Of a DNA stretch of 64,000 bases, positions 12,681 through 26,100 are shown piece by piece. Origin of the DNA: Isoetes taiwanensis. Lineage: Eukaryota; Streptophyta; Lycopodiopsida; Isoetales; Isoetaceae. Position 1 is the first letter of the stretch. Each line of letters begins with the position of its first letter. Both the position numbers and the translations under genes were made by a program. The DNA lies in assembly GCA_021234155.1 (NCBI GenBank), contig JAJEKV010000018.1, forward strand, positions 20,631,252-20,695,251, given 5' to 3'. The notes below the pieces were generated by a model. The model did no database searches, was not told the DNA's origin, and worked only from the letters and a program-made list of their open reading frames with translations.

Positions 12681-12989
12681 TCCAAGCCCAAATCGGGAGC
12701 CAATAAATGCACCGATCTAGGATACGAGTTGCTTGTCACATTTTTCACACAAATAGTTGCACTTTCGTACCTGGCACTATATCCACAAAGCTAGCAATTT
12801 TGTATGTTCCATTTTGTTTGGCTTATCAACTTTAGTGCGATATCTTAATCTCTCAACTTGTGTCTTTGTATGCGATGGCTAAAACGTAGTGCTTTGAATT
12901 AGAGTCTATAAGTTAAGCCATTAACAGATCTAGTTGGTCTTATAAAGTTAAACCATTTTCTTTTAAGAATTTTGTTTCTTTTTAGTTCG

Positions 12990-14000
12990 GTGTTTGCAAA
13001 ACTGTTTGTCGAAATTCACAAGCGACAATTGACGGCTTGGGCAGAGGCAATAGACGTGCGGTTCCTCACGCAGGTGGGGTTCAGGCCATGTCACTCAACC
13101 ATTGATCATATCTTCATACTGTAGACATTGGTAGAAGACAGCAAGAACCAACGATGGAACCTGTATTACTGCTTTGTGGACTTCGCCAATGCTTTTGACA
13201 TGGTGCCTCGAAAAGTTGTGGGCAAGATTGCAAGACCTAGGGTCCCTGCAAATATGCAGAATGTAGTGTACAGGTTGTATGAGACATGCTCAGATCGGTT
13301 GCACCCGACAAGCCAACTATTCGATAACAATATCGTGGTCTACCAAGGATGCCCTCTCTGTCCTACATTGTTTGGACTTTACATTGATCAGTTGGAGAGT
13401 TGGCTTGCTGAAAATGGAGTGATGGAGCTCACCTCCTGCACCAGATTACCAGGCAGCTGATATTTGTTGATGATGCGGACCTTCTAGCTTACACTCTGAC
13501 AGACATACAATGCCATCTTGACGCTCTAGACACATTCTGCCAGGCGATTGACATGTGCGTCAACCTGGCCAAGACTAAAGTGTTAACCAAGAGGCCCCTT
13601 CTTTAGCGAGGGCAAAATGAAGTGGCACCCACCTATAAGTACTTGGGAGTGGAGTTCCCCTCTAATATGCAAATGGATGCTTCCATCCGTGACTGGAAGG
13701 CGTATATGTGCAATGCGAACAAGAGTCATGGAAGCGGAGTAATATACCTGGGGCCATCGTGCTTGCTCGTGTGGTCTTGTGGAGCATGTTCTTTTATACG
13801 GGGTCGAGATCTGGGCCATGTGGTGTCCTTCACTACCTGGAATGACTTGCAGCAGGTACACACTCTTCCACCACCTAAACAGCTTGCATTGGCAGGCCCA
13901 GAGGAATTGAACCCCCTGCCCCGAGGAAGAATCTATTCGACAAAGAGCATCTACAAAAAATTTGGCTCCACACCCAAATCGACCATACATTTGGCTGCTT
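12990..14000 (+). mobile_element. LINE (L1-like) reverse transcriptase relic
   Basis: The order of motifs is that of non-LTR reverse transcriptases: GFRPCHSTIDHIF (about 13077), YYCFVDFANAFDMVPR (13165-13215, first catalytic Asp), VVYQGCPLCPTLFGLYID (about 13338-13390), then after a frame change LIFVDDADLLAYTL (about 13455-13500, catalytic DD), NLAKTKVL (13565), YKYLGVEFPS (13633), and YGVEIW-like words near 13800. At least three frame changes and stops show it is dead. No endonuclease domain or poly(A) end was recognised. Confidence 0.75.
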
Positions 14001-15800
14001 TCTGGTTCACAGTTTCAAAAGGGCATGTCCACCATCATCATTATTCGAAAAAAGCTAAAAATACAAACCAATAACCATTAACAATCTCATGGTAGATCAT
14101 ATATTTTCTACAATTCCAGACTTTATGTCGGTGTCTCGGGAACACCCCACAAGCACATTTCATGATTCAAACACTCAAGCGATCTCCATGGGTCCGTTAC
14201 ACCTAAAGCTTCGCGTTACAATAATTTCTATTTAGTTGCAATTCTGGCGTGTCACCTCTGACTCGGTGTTAAACAGAACAAAAATTCTTGAATACGAAAT
14301 GTTCCGCCACAATCTACACATATATAATCTATTATGTCCGATACTAACGCCCACGTGGCAGCAAGCCATGCATTCTAACGTTAACGCATGTTTTTCCCGG
14401 ACCTTTTTTTTTGCAAGAAGAAGAGAAAAGAGAAAAATGATGCTCTGGTTCCTGAGGCTTGCATCGCCTTCACCGTCAACCGCCATAGCCAAGGAGACCA
14501 TCCGTTCTACAACAGCGATTCTGCTTTCGGATGTGCTCAAGCAATCGAATTTGGGGTTGGGACATCCAGCTGGAACTTCCAATTGATTTATAATCAAATG
14601 CGCCTTTTAGACGAAAGAAAGGCCCAAAGGGACCCTTCTTGAGCCTCCTCGGCCTTGAGTAGAAGTTGAATCCATGTCCTCGGCTTTGAAACTTACCTTC
14701 ACTAGATTTAAACCTGAAAATGCAGTTTTTCTTTAAGCATTTTTCTCGTCCGACAACGTGTATCACAAAACTAGATCTTAAGCCCAAAAGAAACACCAAG
14801 ATCGAGAGTATTTTGAGCTCAGGACAAGATAAACCCACTAAAAAAAAGGTGCCCAAAATAAAAACCCACAAAAAAAAAGGTCCAAGTGGGTTAAAAATGA
14901 TGAAGCAGGATCAACTGATCTTGGTTAAAAGCTGATCTTTACTCTAAGCCGTGGATTTGGGCTTGGCCCATTTGTTCCTAATGAGGACATGGGTGAGTTA
15001 GAACCATCATTCTGTTCGCACAAGCATGGAAATAAATTGATACGCATGCGATGCAATGAATGCAATGGAAAATTTCGAGAGAAAATGGAAACCCGGTGAG
15101 GAGGAAAGAAGGCAATATAAATCAACAAATTGAGCCTTGTGCATGAAGATTTTGCGTAATTTCGACCTCATAAACAAACCCTAGAAGTCTTTATGATCCA
15201 AACTCTCCTTGATTTATTTTAGCAACTTATTTTGCTTAGATAACTTTGATATTGGCTCGAGAAATGCCCTCCCCAAGTCCCTTTTTTTATTCTGCCTTTT
15301 TAGGAACTAGCCTTTTATAATGCATTAACTCCTTTTTAGTGAACACTCCCGTTTCTCCATATCACGAACAGGTGATTTATGAAAGAATAACTAAAGACCG
15401 ACAGTAAGCTCCCACCTTTCTTAGTTTTGTTACCGGGATTCCACGTTTTGTGTTGTGTGAATGTATAAAAGCGCCTCAAAATTCAAAGATTATATGTAGG
15501 ATCTATTTGCAAAAATCATCTAGGGATGAAGATGTCACAAAAACTTGGGTTGTGAAAAAATGATTTGGGTTTGCGTGGATTTAGCTTGGGAAATGCTCAA
15601 ATTGGGCGGGAAATTGAGGATGCAAGCCTATCTGAGGATAGAATAAATGAAGAACTGGTTGGAAGAAAAAAACAGGAGAAGATAAAAAGATTGGATGTCG
15701 AATGGACGATTCTTTGCCTGGTCAAGGTGAATTTTTGGTCCCTTTCTAAAAACCGCTCCCCCAACCCAATGCCACACCATTCCATTGCCCATCTTTTTTC
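14000..15800. other. Spacer with competing 85-130 codon frames, nothing recognised
   Basis: At 14,390-14,600 both strands hold open frames; none shows a known motif. The AAAAAAGGTGCCCAAAATAA and AAAAAAAAGGTCC words at 14,840-14,880 form a short A-rich direct repeat. Confidence 0.4.
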
Positions 15801-15820
15801 CCAAGCTTGAAAGCGATGGC

Positions 15821-15892
15821 TATGGATATGGATATGGATATGGATATGGATATGGATATGGATATGGATATGGATATGGATATGGATATGGA
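15821..15892 (+). repeat. TATGGA hexamer microsatellite, 12 copies
   Basis: An uninterrupted run of TATGGA units covers 72 bases. Confidence 0.97.
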
Positions 15893-16926
15893 ATGTCCTA
15901 GTTTAGTATACGAAGAAGTGAAAGGTTGTAATCTACTCCCTCTTCATAGCGTCTGACCCCCATCGTCTCACGATTTCTATGGCCTTCACATATGGGTGCC
16001 CTCGATCCAGTTTGTACGTGAGTCATAGAACAACAACACTGTCGGATTGCTTTACATACCCAAAAAATAGGTTGGTTTTTTTGGGCAAAAGGAGAGGCGG
16101 GTGGAGATGGATCACCTTGAAATTCCTCAATTATGTTGTGGGGGAGGTAAATGGTCCATAATTTGTATTCTTTTTCTTAGTAAATTTACATAAAATGCTA
16201 GCTAGTTTTAGGAAACATTAGTTCTTAAAAAATATTCTTTACTACACTTTTGCAAGATTTCAACGATTGCCACAGGTCATTCTCGAACCCATTGGTTCTC
16301 ATGTCCCTTAAACTTGCAACTATATCTACCTTTAACAAATGTAACATCTAAGTTGGGGTTGCGGATGTCACGAGTTCGGAACGTATTTAAAATTGATCCA
16401 ATTATATTAAAGAACAACCTTTTTGGCCGAGGATTGAAAATTACATTAACAAACACATTAAGCCCTTTCCCATAGCTTCCTTTAGACATTACTAGTTTTA
16501 AACATTACTAGCTTCATTTCCATTCGAGTAAAACCTGTAAAAATGATAAATGATAAATGTTTAGACACGGCCTTTGTCATGTTTCTCATTGTTGGTTAGA
16601 TACACGATAGTGGGAATACTATGGTTGTTATGAACCGAAACTCCATATTTAATAGACTCCATAGACAACTCCATGGTTGTTACGGCAATGGCTCACAAAT
16701 CAAATCCTGTGTCTTCTTAAACCGACAGGCATTCATTGTAAACTGTTTGCTTGGGTGATGCTTTTGTAAAAATTACTTCGGCCGCCGCGATAAATTTCCT
16801 GTAAAATGTATGTCACAATTTGATAATTTGATGTAGCTAATATGTACGATGAACTAAATAAGTTAAATCGACACTATAGAACATGGAAGTCAAAAGTGTG
16901 AAAGTTTACATCATCTGATTCCACAG

Positions 16927-17059
16927 GCAATTCTTGGATCCCGTGATCAACCAACAGATTGAGAGAATAATCATACCGTGCTTTGTTGAGCACCAAGACG
17001 AAGCTGTTAGAATTACCTGGGCTGTTGCTGCTGATTAGCCACTTTTGCCGCATAAGCAG
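16927..17059 (+). pseudogene. Orphan HEAT-repeat exon, possibly condensin subunit G-like, with an internal stop
   Basis: The segment is bounded by a good acceptor (TTCCACAG) and a good donor (CAG then GTAATAAG). In one frame it reads QFLDPVINQQIERIIIPC followed by FVEHQDEAVRITWAVAAD, then a TAG stop, then PLLPHKQ. Two helices with a conserved proline and a charged loop look like one HEAT repeat, and resemble the region of condensin CAP-G proteins near their LGLYCLL motif. No neighbouring exons of the same gene were found, and the in-frame stop says it is not coding now. It sits directly upstream of the importin gene and could be carried as an untranslated exon or be a captured fragment. The family guess is weak. 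Confidence 0.35.
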
Positions 17060-17114
17060 GTAATAAGCTCCGGAAAAAAACCCTGTTACTGCGCTCAGCT
17101 TGGCAGGTGGTATT

Positions 17115-17179
17115 GGCTATGGCTATATAGCTTTTTCTGTTGAAATCGTTCTACTGTACCTAGGCCTACAACGGAAATA
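17115..17179 (+). promoter_or_regulatory. Possible TATA box and short 5' leader of the importin gene
   Basis: A GGCTATATAGC motif lies about 50 bases before the importin ATG at 17180, at a distance that would give a very short leader. It could equally be chance in AT-rich DNA, and a non-coding upstream exon cannot be excluded. Confidence 0.3.
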
Positions 17180-20100
17180 ATGGCTTTATCTTCTACGGAT
17201 GTTCCTATAGTGTATTCGTTGCTTCAAAATGCATTAAGCCAAGATGAACTTGTCCGCAAACCAGCAGAAGCTGCTCTCAGTAGCTGTGAAAACCGGCCTG
17301 GATTTTGTTCATGTCTCCTAGTATGGCCTGAATCTTCTCAGAATTGGCTTTTTTTTCTCTTGCTCACAAGGTCATTCATCTTATCGGATACATTGCAGGA
17401 AATTATTGCTGCTCGGGATCTGGAAGAGAGGACTAGTGCTAGATGGCTTTCATCTGTTTACCTTAAGAACAGTATTAACAAATACTGGAGAACACGCCGG
17501 GATTCCTTGTATGTTAAATGTCTTTTCTTCTTATTGTATTTACCCTCAGAATTTGATGATCCGACCAAATGAAATTATGAGCTAACACTTCCATGAAATC
17601 TGATGGAAATTTAACGTGGAAAACAGCAAGAAATTAATTGATTTTCTGGACACTCATGTGTAAAGAGGATCACATGCTTCAATAACTAATATTGCGGAAT
17701 GTTAGAATTAAATTGAGTACCCAGAAAAGGGAACACTCACGTTGAGTCAGAGTTCTGATCAAATGCATGCATCTATTTAAATCTGTTTCATTCATTTCAA
17801 GTATCTCCAATGTCTTTTTATCTCAGGTTACTATGAAGTATATTACATAGCTTGCTTTATAGATGTTCTCAAGCATGAGCATTGTTCCATGAGCATTCAG
17901 GTTGTATCGAACATGTTTCAATAAGTTGATAATTTTGAGCGCCTATATGATCAAACAATAAGCCGATTGAGGCATTTACAGATTTGATCAAAACTGCATA
18001 TGCGCAAAACAACAGAAACCCCCAGTCGCTTCAACTGCGTATGTGCCAAACAACATGCAGAAACCCTTTATGTTTTAAAAGCAGGAAAAAAGCAATAGCA
18101 ACACAGCATTTGGCAAACTATACTGAGAACTGTTTTGTGATGTCTTTCACTTGCTGTTCCTTTTAGAGCTACCAGATGAAACAACATCCTACATTTCTTA
18201 TATGCTGCTGTGTGATGGGGAACTGAGAACATTTGGTTGAGATAAATAAAGATATGCTGAACATCTAGAAGAACTGGTGCAAAGTTCTGAGCTGTTCTAT
18301 TATATGTTTTACTAGAATTCTAAGTTTGCAATTGCACATACACCACGTGACTGGGGTGTTTCCTACCTTTTTTCAGAGGTCTCAGTGATGCAGAAAAATT
18401 GCACTTGCGTGGGAAATTGCTGGAGTTGATAAGGGAGGAAAATAATCAGGTAATACAGAGGATGTGACATTCCTATTGTTTACATAAACAACTTGCTGGT
18501 CCATTTTTCATCACCACTGCCAGTGCCACCTACTTTATTTACTACTTTTGTTGATGAAAGAAATGCAGGACATAGAAAAGTGGCAGCTCAGACAATTATG
18601 TAAAGCATGGTTTCTGGTGAATTTGGAGTCCAAGTACATTTTGAAAATACTAGTATGCAATTATAATAGGAATGAACCTTCCTATTGGTGGCTCCATTGG
18701 AATGTGAAGTGAATACACCTGGTTCCACACCAGACATATTCCTTCCCAAAAAATCAACTTTATTTTCTGGGTTTGTCTTTATTGCAAGCAAAGGAATCCT
18801 GTTTTCCTAAAGGAGACATTTAGGAGTCATAACAAAACTGAACAATTGAAGCAACATTTATGTCGTTTTTTTGGATACGAGAATGCTTGTGAACTGATTG
18901 CCGTCTTGGGAGGATTGTAACAGTAAAATTATATAGCTGTAATAGGTTAGAGCCAAGTACAATGTACATGTATCCGATCCAAAACATCAGGTATGCTGAT
19001 TATAAGCATTGTCTTGATAAATTTCCTCATTTAATATGCCAATTTAATACTATGTCTCATAACTACTGTATCTAGCCTTCCTTAATGAGCCCGTAATTAC
19101 ATGCATTTATTTGCTTTGCAAACAACAAAAAGTTATAGACCTCAAGGATTTGTTGATGTCAACAATGAGAATGACAGTTGCCAAGAATCGATGGTCTTAT
19201 GGCCACGAGGAACATCAAGAATACACAGGAACATCAAGAATATACAGATTTACTGTCTGGCAGACGTCAATATACTCATTTTTTTGTTTGTGATCACTGA
19301 GTTTCTTGCGGAAGATTTCCTTTGTCAAAATTCATTATCCTGGGTAGGGAGTCACTGTAGACTTGTTAATAATTTATATAGAAACTTGGTTTGCATCCTC
19401 CCATAATGTTGTTTCTACTGGTAAGAGCTAAGAAAATGCACAATTGATTATTTCGAATATTTTTAAACGAAAATGAGAAGCTAATATTATTAAGAGGATG
19501 GTTAACGATTATTAGAGCAAAAGTGCTGAGTTCAGCACATGACATTCGCAGTTTGTCATATCCTAGAGTAGAGGCAGAAGCTGCCTTTTGATGTAGTGAT
19601 GGAGGAGGGGATGGATGTTTGTTTGCAGAGGAGAAATGGTACAGAAGGTGGATGTTCCTCTCAAGTTCCTTATGGGGTATTTCTGATGGGATCATGTGAG
19701 AGTGGGAAGAAATTAAAATTCAACATGCTTGCATCAATATATAAGAGAAAATTGCTAGCGAAACAGAAAGTGGAATGCTGTATGTTGAAAAGATAGACAA
19801 TTGCAAATAGAATTGTCGAGGTCATGAAATATGTGTATGCTTACTAGGAAACTAGTTCTATTCAACTCATCTTTGCCGTCTGAGGTACCAAGATCTCTTT
19901 GGGAGTTAAAGTGACAGAGTTTTGATCATGCCCAGACCTCGTAAATAAACTATTGTTAACCCCACGGTGTTCAGTGTTCAGGCTAGTGTGTAAGTCACCT
20001 GGAAAGCGGCTTCGCTGCAATTAATTTTGCATTGAATTCAGCTGTATGGTGCTGACAGACATCACTCTTATATCTTTGTCTTTATCTCTGTGAAAAATAA

Positions 20101-23100
20101 TTTCGGCATTTTCATTTTCCTGGATTTTGAACAAAAATTTCATAGTTATGCGTCTGCAGATTACCTTCTCTTGCTGGTTCTATTGTATGAAGTTCTATTT
20201 CTTTCTTTTCCCAGGCTCTATTGCCGTTTGATTTGACTAATCCTGTTTTTCACGCTATATGCATAGGTGGCAATACAACTTGCAACAATTATATCAAAGA
20301 TAGCTCGTTTTGATTACCCCCGAGAATGGTATTTTCTTGTCCGCTTTAAAACAATCGGCAGTTTGAAGCTTGAGTTTTTGTGCCTATTATCCGCTTTAAA
20401 ACAATCGGCAGTTTGAAGCTTGAGTTTTTGTGTCTATTGTCCGCTTTAAAACAATAGACAGTTTGAAGCTTGAGTTTTTGCTTGCAGGCATGATCTATTT
20501 CCGAACTTGCTACAAAGGGCTCAATCTTCTGATATACTTATTAATCAAAGAGTTTTTATGGTTTTTAATCAAGTTTTGAAAGAGCTTTCAACCAAAAGGC
20601 TAGCAGCCGATCAACACAACTTTGCCCAAGTAGCTGCTGCTTTGGTTTATTCTGATTTTCTTTTCAGGTGTTTGGCTGCTAACACTTGGTTTGCTACTTA
20701 TAGATCACCTCTCAGCTTTTTGATTATACCTGGCATCAATGGTGTTGCGATACACAGAGAATTCTTCTTGATTTCTCAGCGGCCATGTCAAATCCAAGAT
20801 CTGATGTGCTCTCAGGCTCCCAAGAACAAGCTTTAACCTGTGAACGTTGGCTACTTTGCTTGAAAACAATACAGAGGATGATTATTTTTGGTTTCCAGAG
20901 TGACGCAAAATCCATACAAGTATGTCCTTTTTCATTCTTTAGGTTTCATATGAACTTCCCATTTTGGAGCATCGTAAACAAACATGATGACAATGTTTGA
21001 ATGTTACTGCATCATTGACATGCTTCATCATTCTAGATGTTTCAGATACCTACATTGACCTGTAGATGCACACTTTTAGGTGGTATTGTTTTTATTGACA
21101 ATTCCTTTTCACTTGAGACTTTTTGCTTGGTTGACATCCCTTTTGTACTTGTCATCTCAATTCTTTATCAGATTTAGATTAATTCTGATCAGCCCAAAGT
21201 TGTCTATTCCATGGTACTGAAGGCTAGTATTTTAAAAGCAAACTATAGTCTTAATGGTCAATGGTTAGATTATTAACATGCATCATTGTATATGTTGGGC
21301 ATATTCATATAGGGCCAAGATTTAGTTAGTTAATCGGGTTGTTTGGAAGTAGATGTTAACCTCAAAGGATCTCTCTTGATCAATTGAATGCTATCCGTCT
21401 GCTGTAGAATTACTGGTTCCTTAAATGTGTCAGAGACTCTCAAGGCAAATTGGGAGTGCAAATTACATCATTTGAAGGTTTGCTGAGTTGATTCGAGTTG
21501 GTCTACATGTCATTATGCATGGCATGTTACTGTTCATCCGTGCTATAAAGAAGTCCAGTCCAATTGTTGACGATCGTGCAATGTTCTAAAAGTCCTGTCT
21601 TGAATGAGCAACTCTTGACCACATGTCTAGCTTGAAAGTAGTTTTGGGTTTTGCTGTTCCAAGAAAAGTTTAGAAGATCAAAGGAGGGCTTCTTTTGATC
21701 AGACGTGTCGTGAGCAGTGCATATCATTTACTTTTAATAAACAGTTCCCAAAAGAACTTATTTTGTAAGCTTCACAACTTCTGAAAATTTGAAGGGATTT
21801 ATCATCTATCACCTGGCAATCTAAGCAAGTAAACAGGTTTTAATATTTCTTGTAACTGAATCTCCAATGCAATCTTTACAGGAAGTCACTCCTGTTACAC
21901 AAGTCTGTCCTGCAGCTTTACAAACAATTCAGTCATTCTTGCAATACAGTAAGCTTTAATACTGATTTTCTCCGTCTACTTTTGTTACCTTCAATCCACT
22001 TGTATAACATGTGGATTTTATGTGGTTTTTCAAGGGAACGTGTTACAAAAATTTCAACCCTTCATTGAAAGAGGATGTTTGAAGCTGATGAAGATGTTGG
22101 TGATGATCCAAACAACTCATCCTTTCTCTTTTAGCAGCAAGAATGTCTTTCCTCTTGTCTTGGATTTTGTCTGGATACAATTGACAGAGCAAAATTGGGA
22201 AGGAAGGCTATTTGAACACCTCTTAATACAATGCATGCTTTTCATTCAAAATGTTTTACAATGTGTGTCCTATAAGGTCACTAAACTAGGCAGAGCCCTT
22301 GATGAACCATCATTGACAAAAGCTGAGGAGAAAGCAACCTTGTCAAGTCAAGCTGAAGCATCTTTGCACTCTATTTTGGATGAAAAACGGGTTGTCCTGC
22401 TTTGTGAAGCTTTAGTTAAAAGGTTAGTCCAATTATATTCATTTGCTAATTTCTGGGCTGAAAGTTGCGTTTTCTCATTTTGAGTTGTTAGATGACTTTT
22501 GGAATGACAAAACATTTAACCAGAGAAAAATGCCTTAATTATCCTCTTTTCAAGACGGCAGAGTAGATTTTGCTGAAGGGGATGATCTGCGATTCTTTTT
22601 AGTCCTTGTTCTACTCTCATAGAGGACCTGGAAGTCTAATAAAAGCCAATGAACATGCAAGGTCTGTCCTAGCCCCCGAGTCTTTGTAGCCTATAAACGT
22701 ACCCGTCTAAGATACTGTGGAATAGGTGCTACATCTAAGGTTGGAGAAACAGTCACGAGCTGGTTCATTTGGTGGACTTGAGTGGTTGATTCCAATACCA
22801 TTTTATTTTTTTCCTTATCTCACTAGACTTGCACTTCAGGTACTTTGTGTATACGGCTAAGGATCTAGAGGATTGGGCACATGATCCAGAAGGCTTTTAT
22901 CATGAACAGGATTTGGTCCAATGGAGGGAAAGGCTACGTCCTTGTGCAGAATCACTCTTCATCGTCTTATTTGAGAACTATCGCGAGGTAATGTCAATTA
23001 TTTCATTCATGCTGGATGCATGTACTGGTAAGTGATATTAGATATTCTAATTAGCTCTTGAATGTATTCTTTTGCTGTCTATTCCATCCTTACTTTATGT

Positions 23101-26100
23101 TTTTCTGTAAATAACTTCAGCATTTAATTCTTATAGATTTTAGCTCCAATCAAGATCCAGATTTTGAATTCAGCATTACAGAACTGCCCGCCTCCAGCAC
23201 CTGATGCACCGGTTGAAATAACATCGTCCTTATTATTAAAGGAGGCAGTGTACAATGCTGTTGGAATTGCGAATTATGACCTTTATGATTATATCGACTT
23301 CAATTCCTGGTAAATGCTCCTGTTTGTTGCTGCCTTTATGTGTTATGGTGGCCCCTTGAGCTTTATCTAGGTCAGTATACTTGGATTCCTTAGGGAAAAT
23401 AATATGCTGCAGTATATATATCCTGATTTGATAACACGCTTGCTAAAAAAAGATGCCATCCCACCATAGCCACTAAAGTTGGTATGATATGGCAAAACTT
23501 TCATATATATTGGCTCCCAGGACTAGCCAGACTGACCTTAGCCATTTCTCAGTTTCAGAAATAGCAACTATGTCCTTGCCTTTTATTACATCTATAAAAT
23601 CACCATACCCCTTCCACAATTTCCTATTACAATTTCGAGATCCTATTTTGGGCACCTGTCATGGATCATAACTCGACTGTGACGATAAGTGCCTATTTGT
23701 TATCCTTCCTAACTTCCTCCAAACATTTTCTCTTTGCATTACTCTTAAAATTTCTTCCATGAAAATACTTAGGAACTTTTGCAAGTTCTTCTCTTTCTAA
23801 GTTGCTTTTTTCTGAAAGTGGACGAACCATTGTTCACTTTCCAAGATCTGTCAATGTCATAGTCCTGATATTCAAATTGTTTTCAAAAAGATGGGGTAGA
23901 TCAGTCGGCTTTATAAGACAAAGATTGAGAGCCTTTTGAGCTCTCCTTCACTCTTTCTCCAGGGTGGCAGAGACGGTAGTTTTAGCATCAGCAACTGGCT
24001 CCAGAGGCTTGTTTTTTAACCACTTCAATAGTTTCTGCTTGTTGTTCCCATTTAAGGCCATTCGAAAGATTTAAAGCAGTACACCTGGCCCTTCAGTTGG
24101 CGAATAAGGAGCTTCCACTCTTATAGAGCATGCAGTTGGTGATTGGACAGTGTCTGTATTGGGCCTAAAGAACCTGCAGACATTGGGGGCAGCAGGGAGT
24201 CAAGTCTCAGTTGAGAGAACACAAGATAATCTAGGAAGTAGATGGTTAAGATAATTATTCAATGTAGGAAAAATAGCTGGAAAATGTTCAGCATAATGAT
24301 GTGCCGTGTCATAGCCACTGATCTCTGAGACATAAAGTAAAGTTTTGCTTCAGTTATACATTCTGGGGCACCTTTGTGTATCCCCTCCCCCCAAAAAAAA
24401 AAAAAAGGGTGTCAAAGATAGTAGTAATATTAATAGAATTGGGGTGGAATTCGTATTGACCCCTTGCCATTGATGTCAAGATATAATATTAATATAATTG
24501 GGGTGGAATACGTCGTTCCCCAACCCCCGCCCCCCGGCATACATCTCAGTCTTTGATAACGCGAGGTGGGGGTCCGGTAAAACGAATGTCTCCCTAGAAT
24601 TGCAGCTCTCTTATCCTTCTACTGTTTGTAGTTATTTTAATTTCCACCATATATTGTGACAATGAGAGTTCTGTGGAGCATGCAGGTACAGTGGAGTGCT
24701 TTCTCAGGAGCTAAAAAATGAACATCCCAACAACCGAGTATTACGGAGGAGAATCGCTTGGCTAATGGGTCAGTGGGTCAATAAGGTATCGAATCATCAT
24801 AGAGTCTCATTCTAGAAAAGGTGGATCCAGGAACAAGAATTAAGCTTTGTTCGGAGTTGCCGAAAGCACCTATTATTATATAAGCCCATTACCATGGAGG
24901 ATTAAAAGAACTCCGCCTCTAGAAGTTCTTGGGGGCAAAACCTTGTTACTAATAAGCCATCTGAGAAACTGGCAATTTACATACAAGCGATGCCCTATGT
25001 CGTTGTGCCTGCTGCCCCAAGACCCTTCAAAACATATGATGCTACTATAGTCAGTCACACATACTTAAAAGGGCATGTAATGGCTGATTTGGAATAAGCA
25101 ATATAGCACACTCTCTGATAGCTGCAAATGTCAGGCAGTCTAAAGTGTCTTCTAGTCACCCATTTGGCAACACTCACGAATCATATTTTGTAATTCCATG
25201 GCTCATAAGCCCGATTCTCCTGGACATACGAATGGAAGTCAAAGATCAAGTGCTTTAATTGTCATAAGCAAGGATGCGATTGCATGACAATGAAGCTAAA
25301 AGGAAATAATTATAGAAGAAAAAAAGTGGAAAAGAGTGAAGGCTGCCATAAAACGTTTAAATGAGGTTTTCTTGAACATGGCATTGATTCCTAGCATCTT
25401 CTGAAGTATTTTCTAATCTTGAAGCTACCACAATGAAGATAAAACAAGTCTGTTTCCAATCTTAGAATTTTGACAAGATAAATGGGAAGCTTAAACACTT
25501 TGGTGCCAATGTAAAGGAGCACATTGAAACCATCATTAAGTACTCTGGTCGAGGAAGGTTTGACATGCATGACTTGGTTCACATTGAAGGGCAGATTGTG
25601 TCAGTGTTGACATGTTAGCGCTGTAAAGCATAAGCCATATTTGTGCAACCATCAATCATGATGTGGCAATTGCTTAGCATATAGATGTTATTTAGCATAT
25701 GTAGGATGAGAAATTTCCGATGGACATTTGTCCTATAAAAGCATGTACTCTACTTCTTGTTTGGTAATTTAGTTTTCTTACGATCTTGTTTTTTACCTAT
25801 TTCTGGCTGTCTGGTAAGTTCGATTCTGTCATGATATCAGAGCAGCAAAATTCGTGCAAGAAACTGAGCCAGACTTGATGCCTGATGTCGAATCTGCAGC
25901 ATTAGATGCTGATGCCGGGCAATTGGAACTCCATCCTGTCCGAGAAAATTATGCAGCCTGAAAGGTTTATTTGAAAGGAGCATGGGTATTCTTATGGATG
26001 ACAAAGATGCTGTCCAAGCTGGTCTCACACCACCACTTGCAAATTGTCACCACCATTGACGCCCATCAAATTAGAGCAGCTGTCCTCCATTCTGCTGCAG

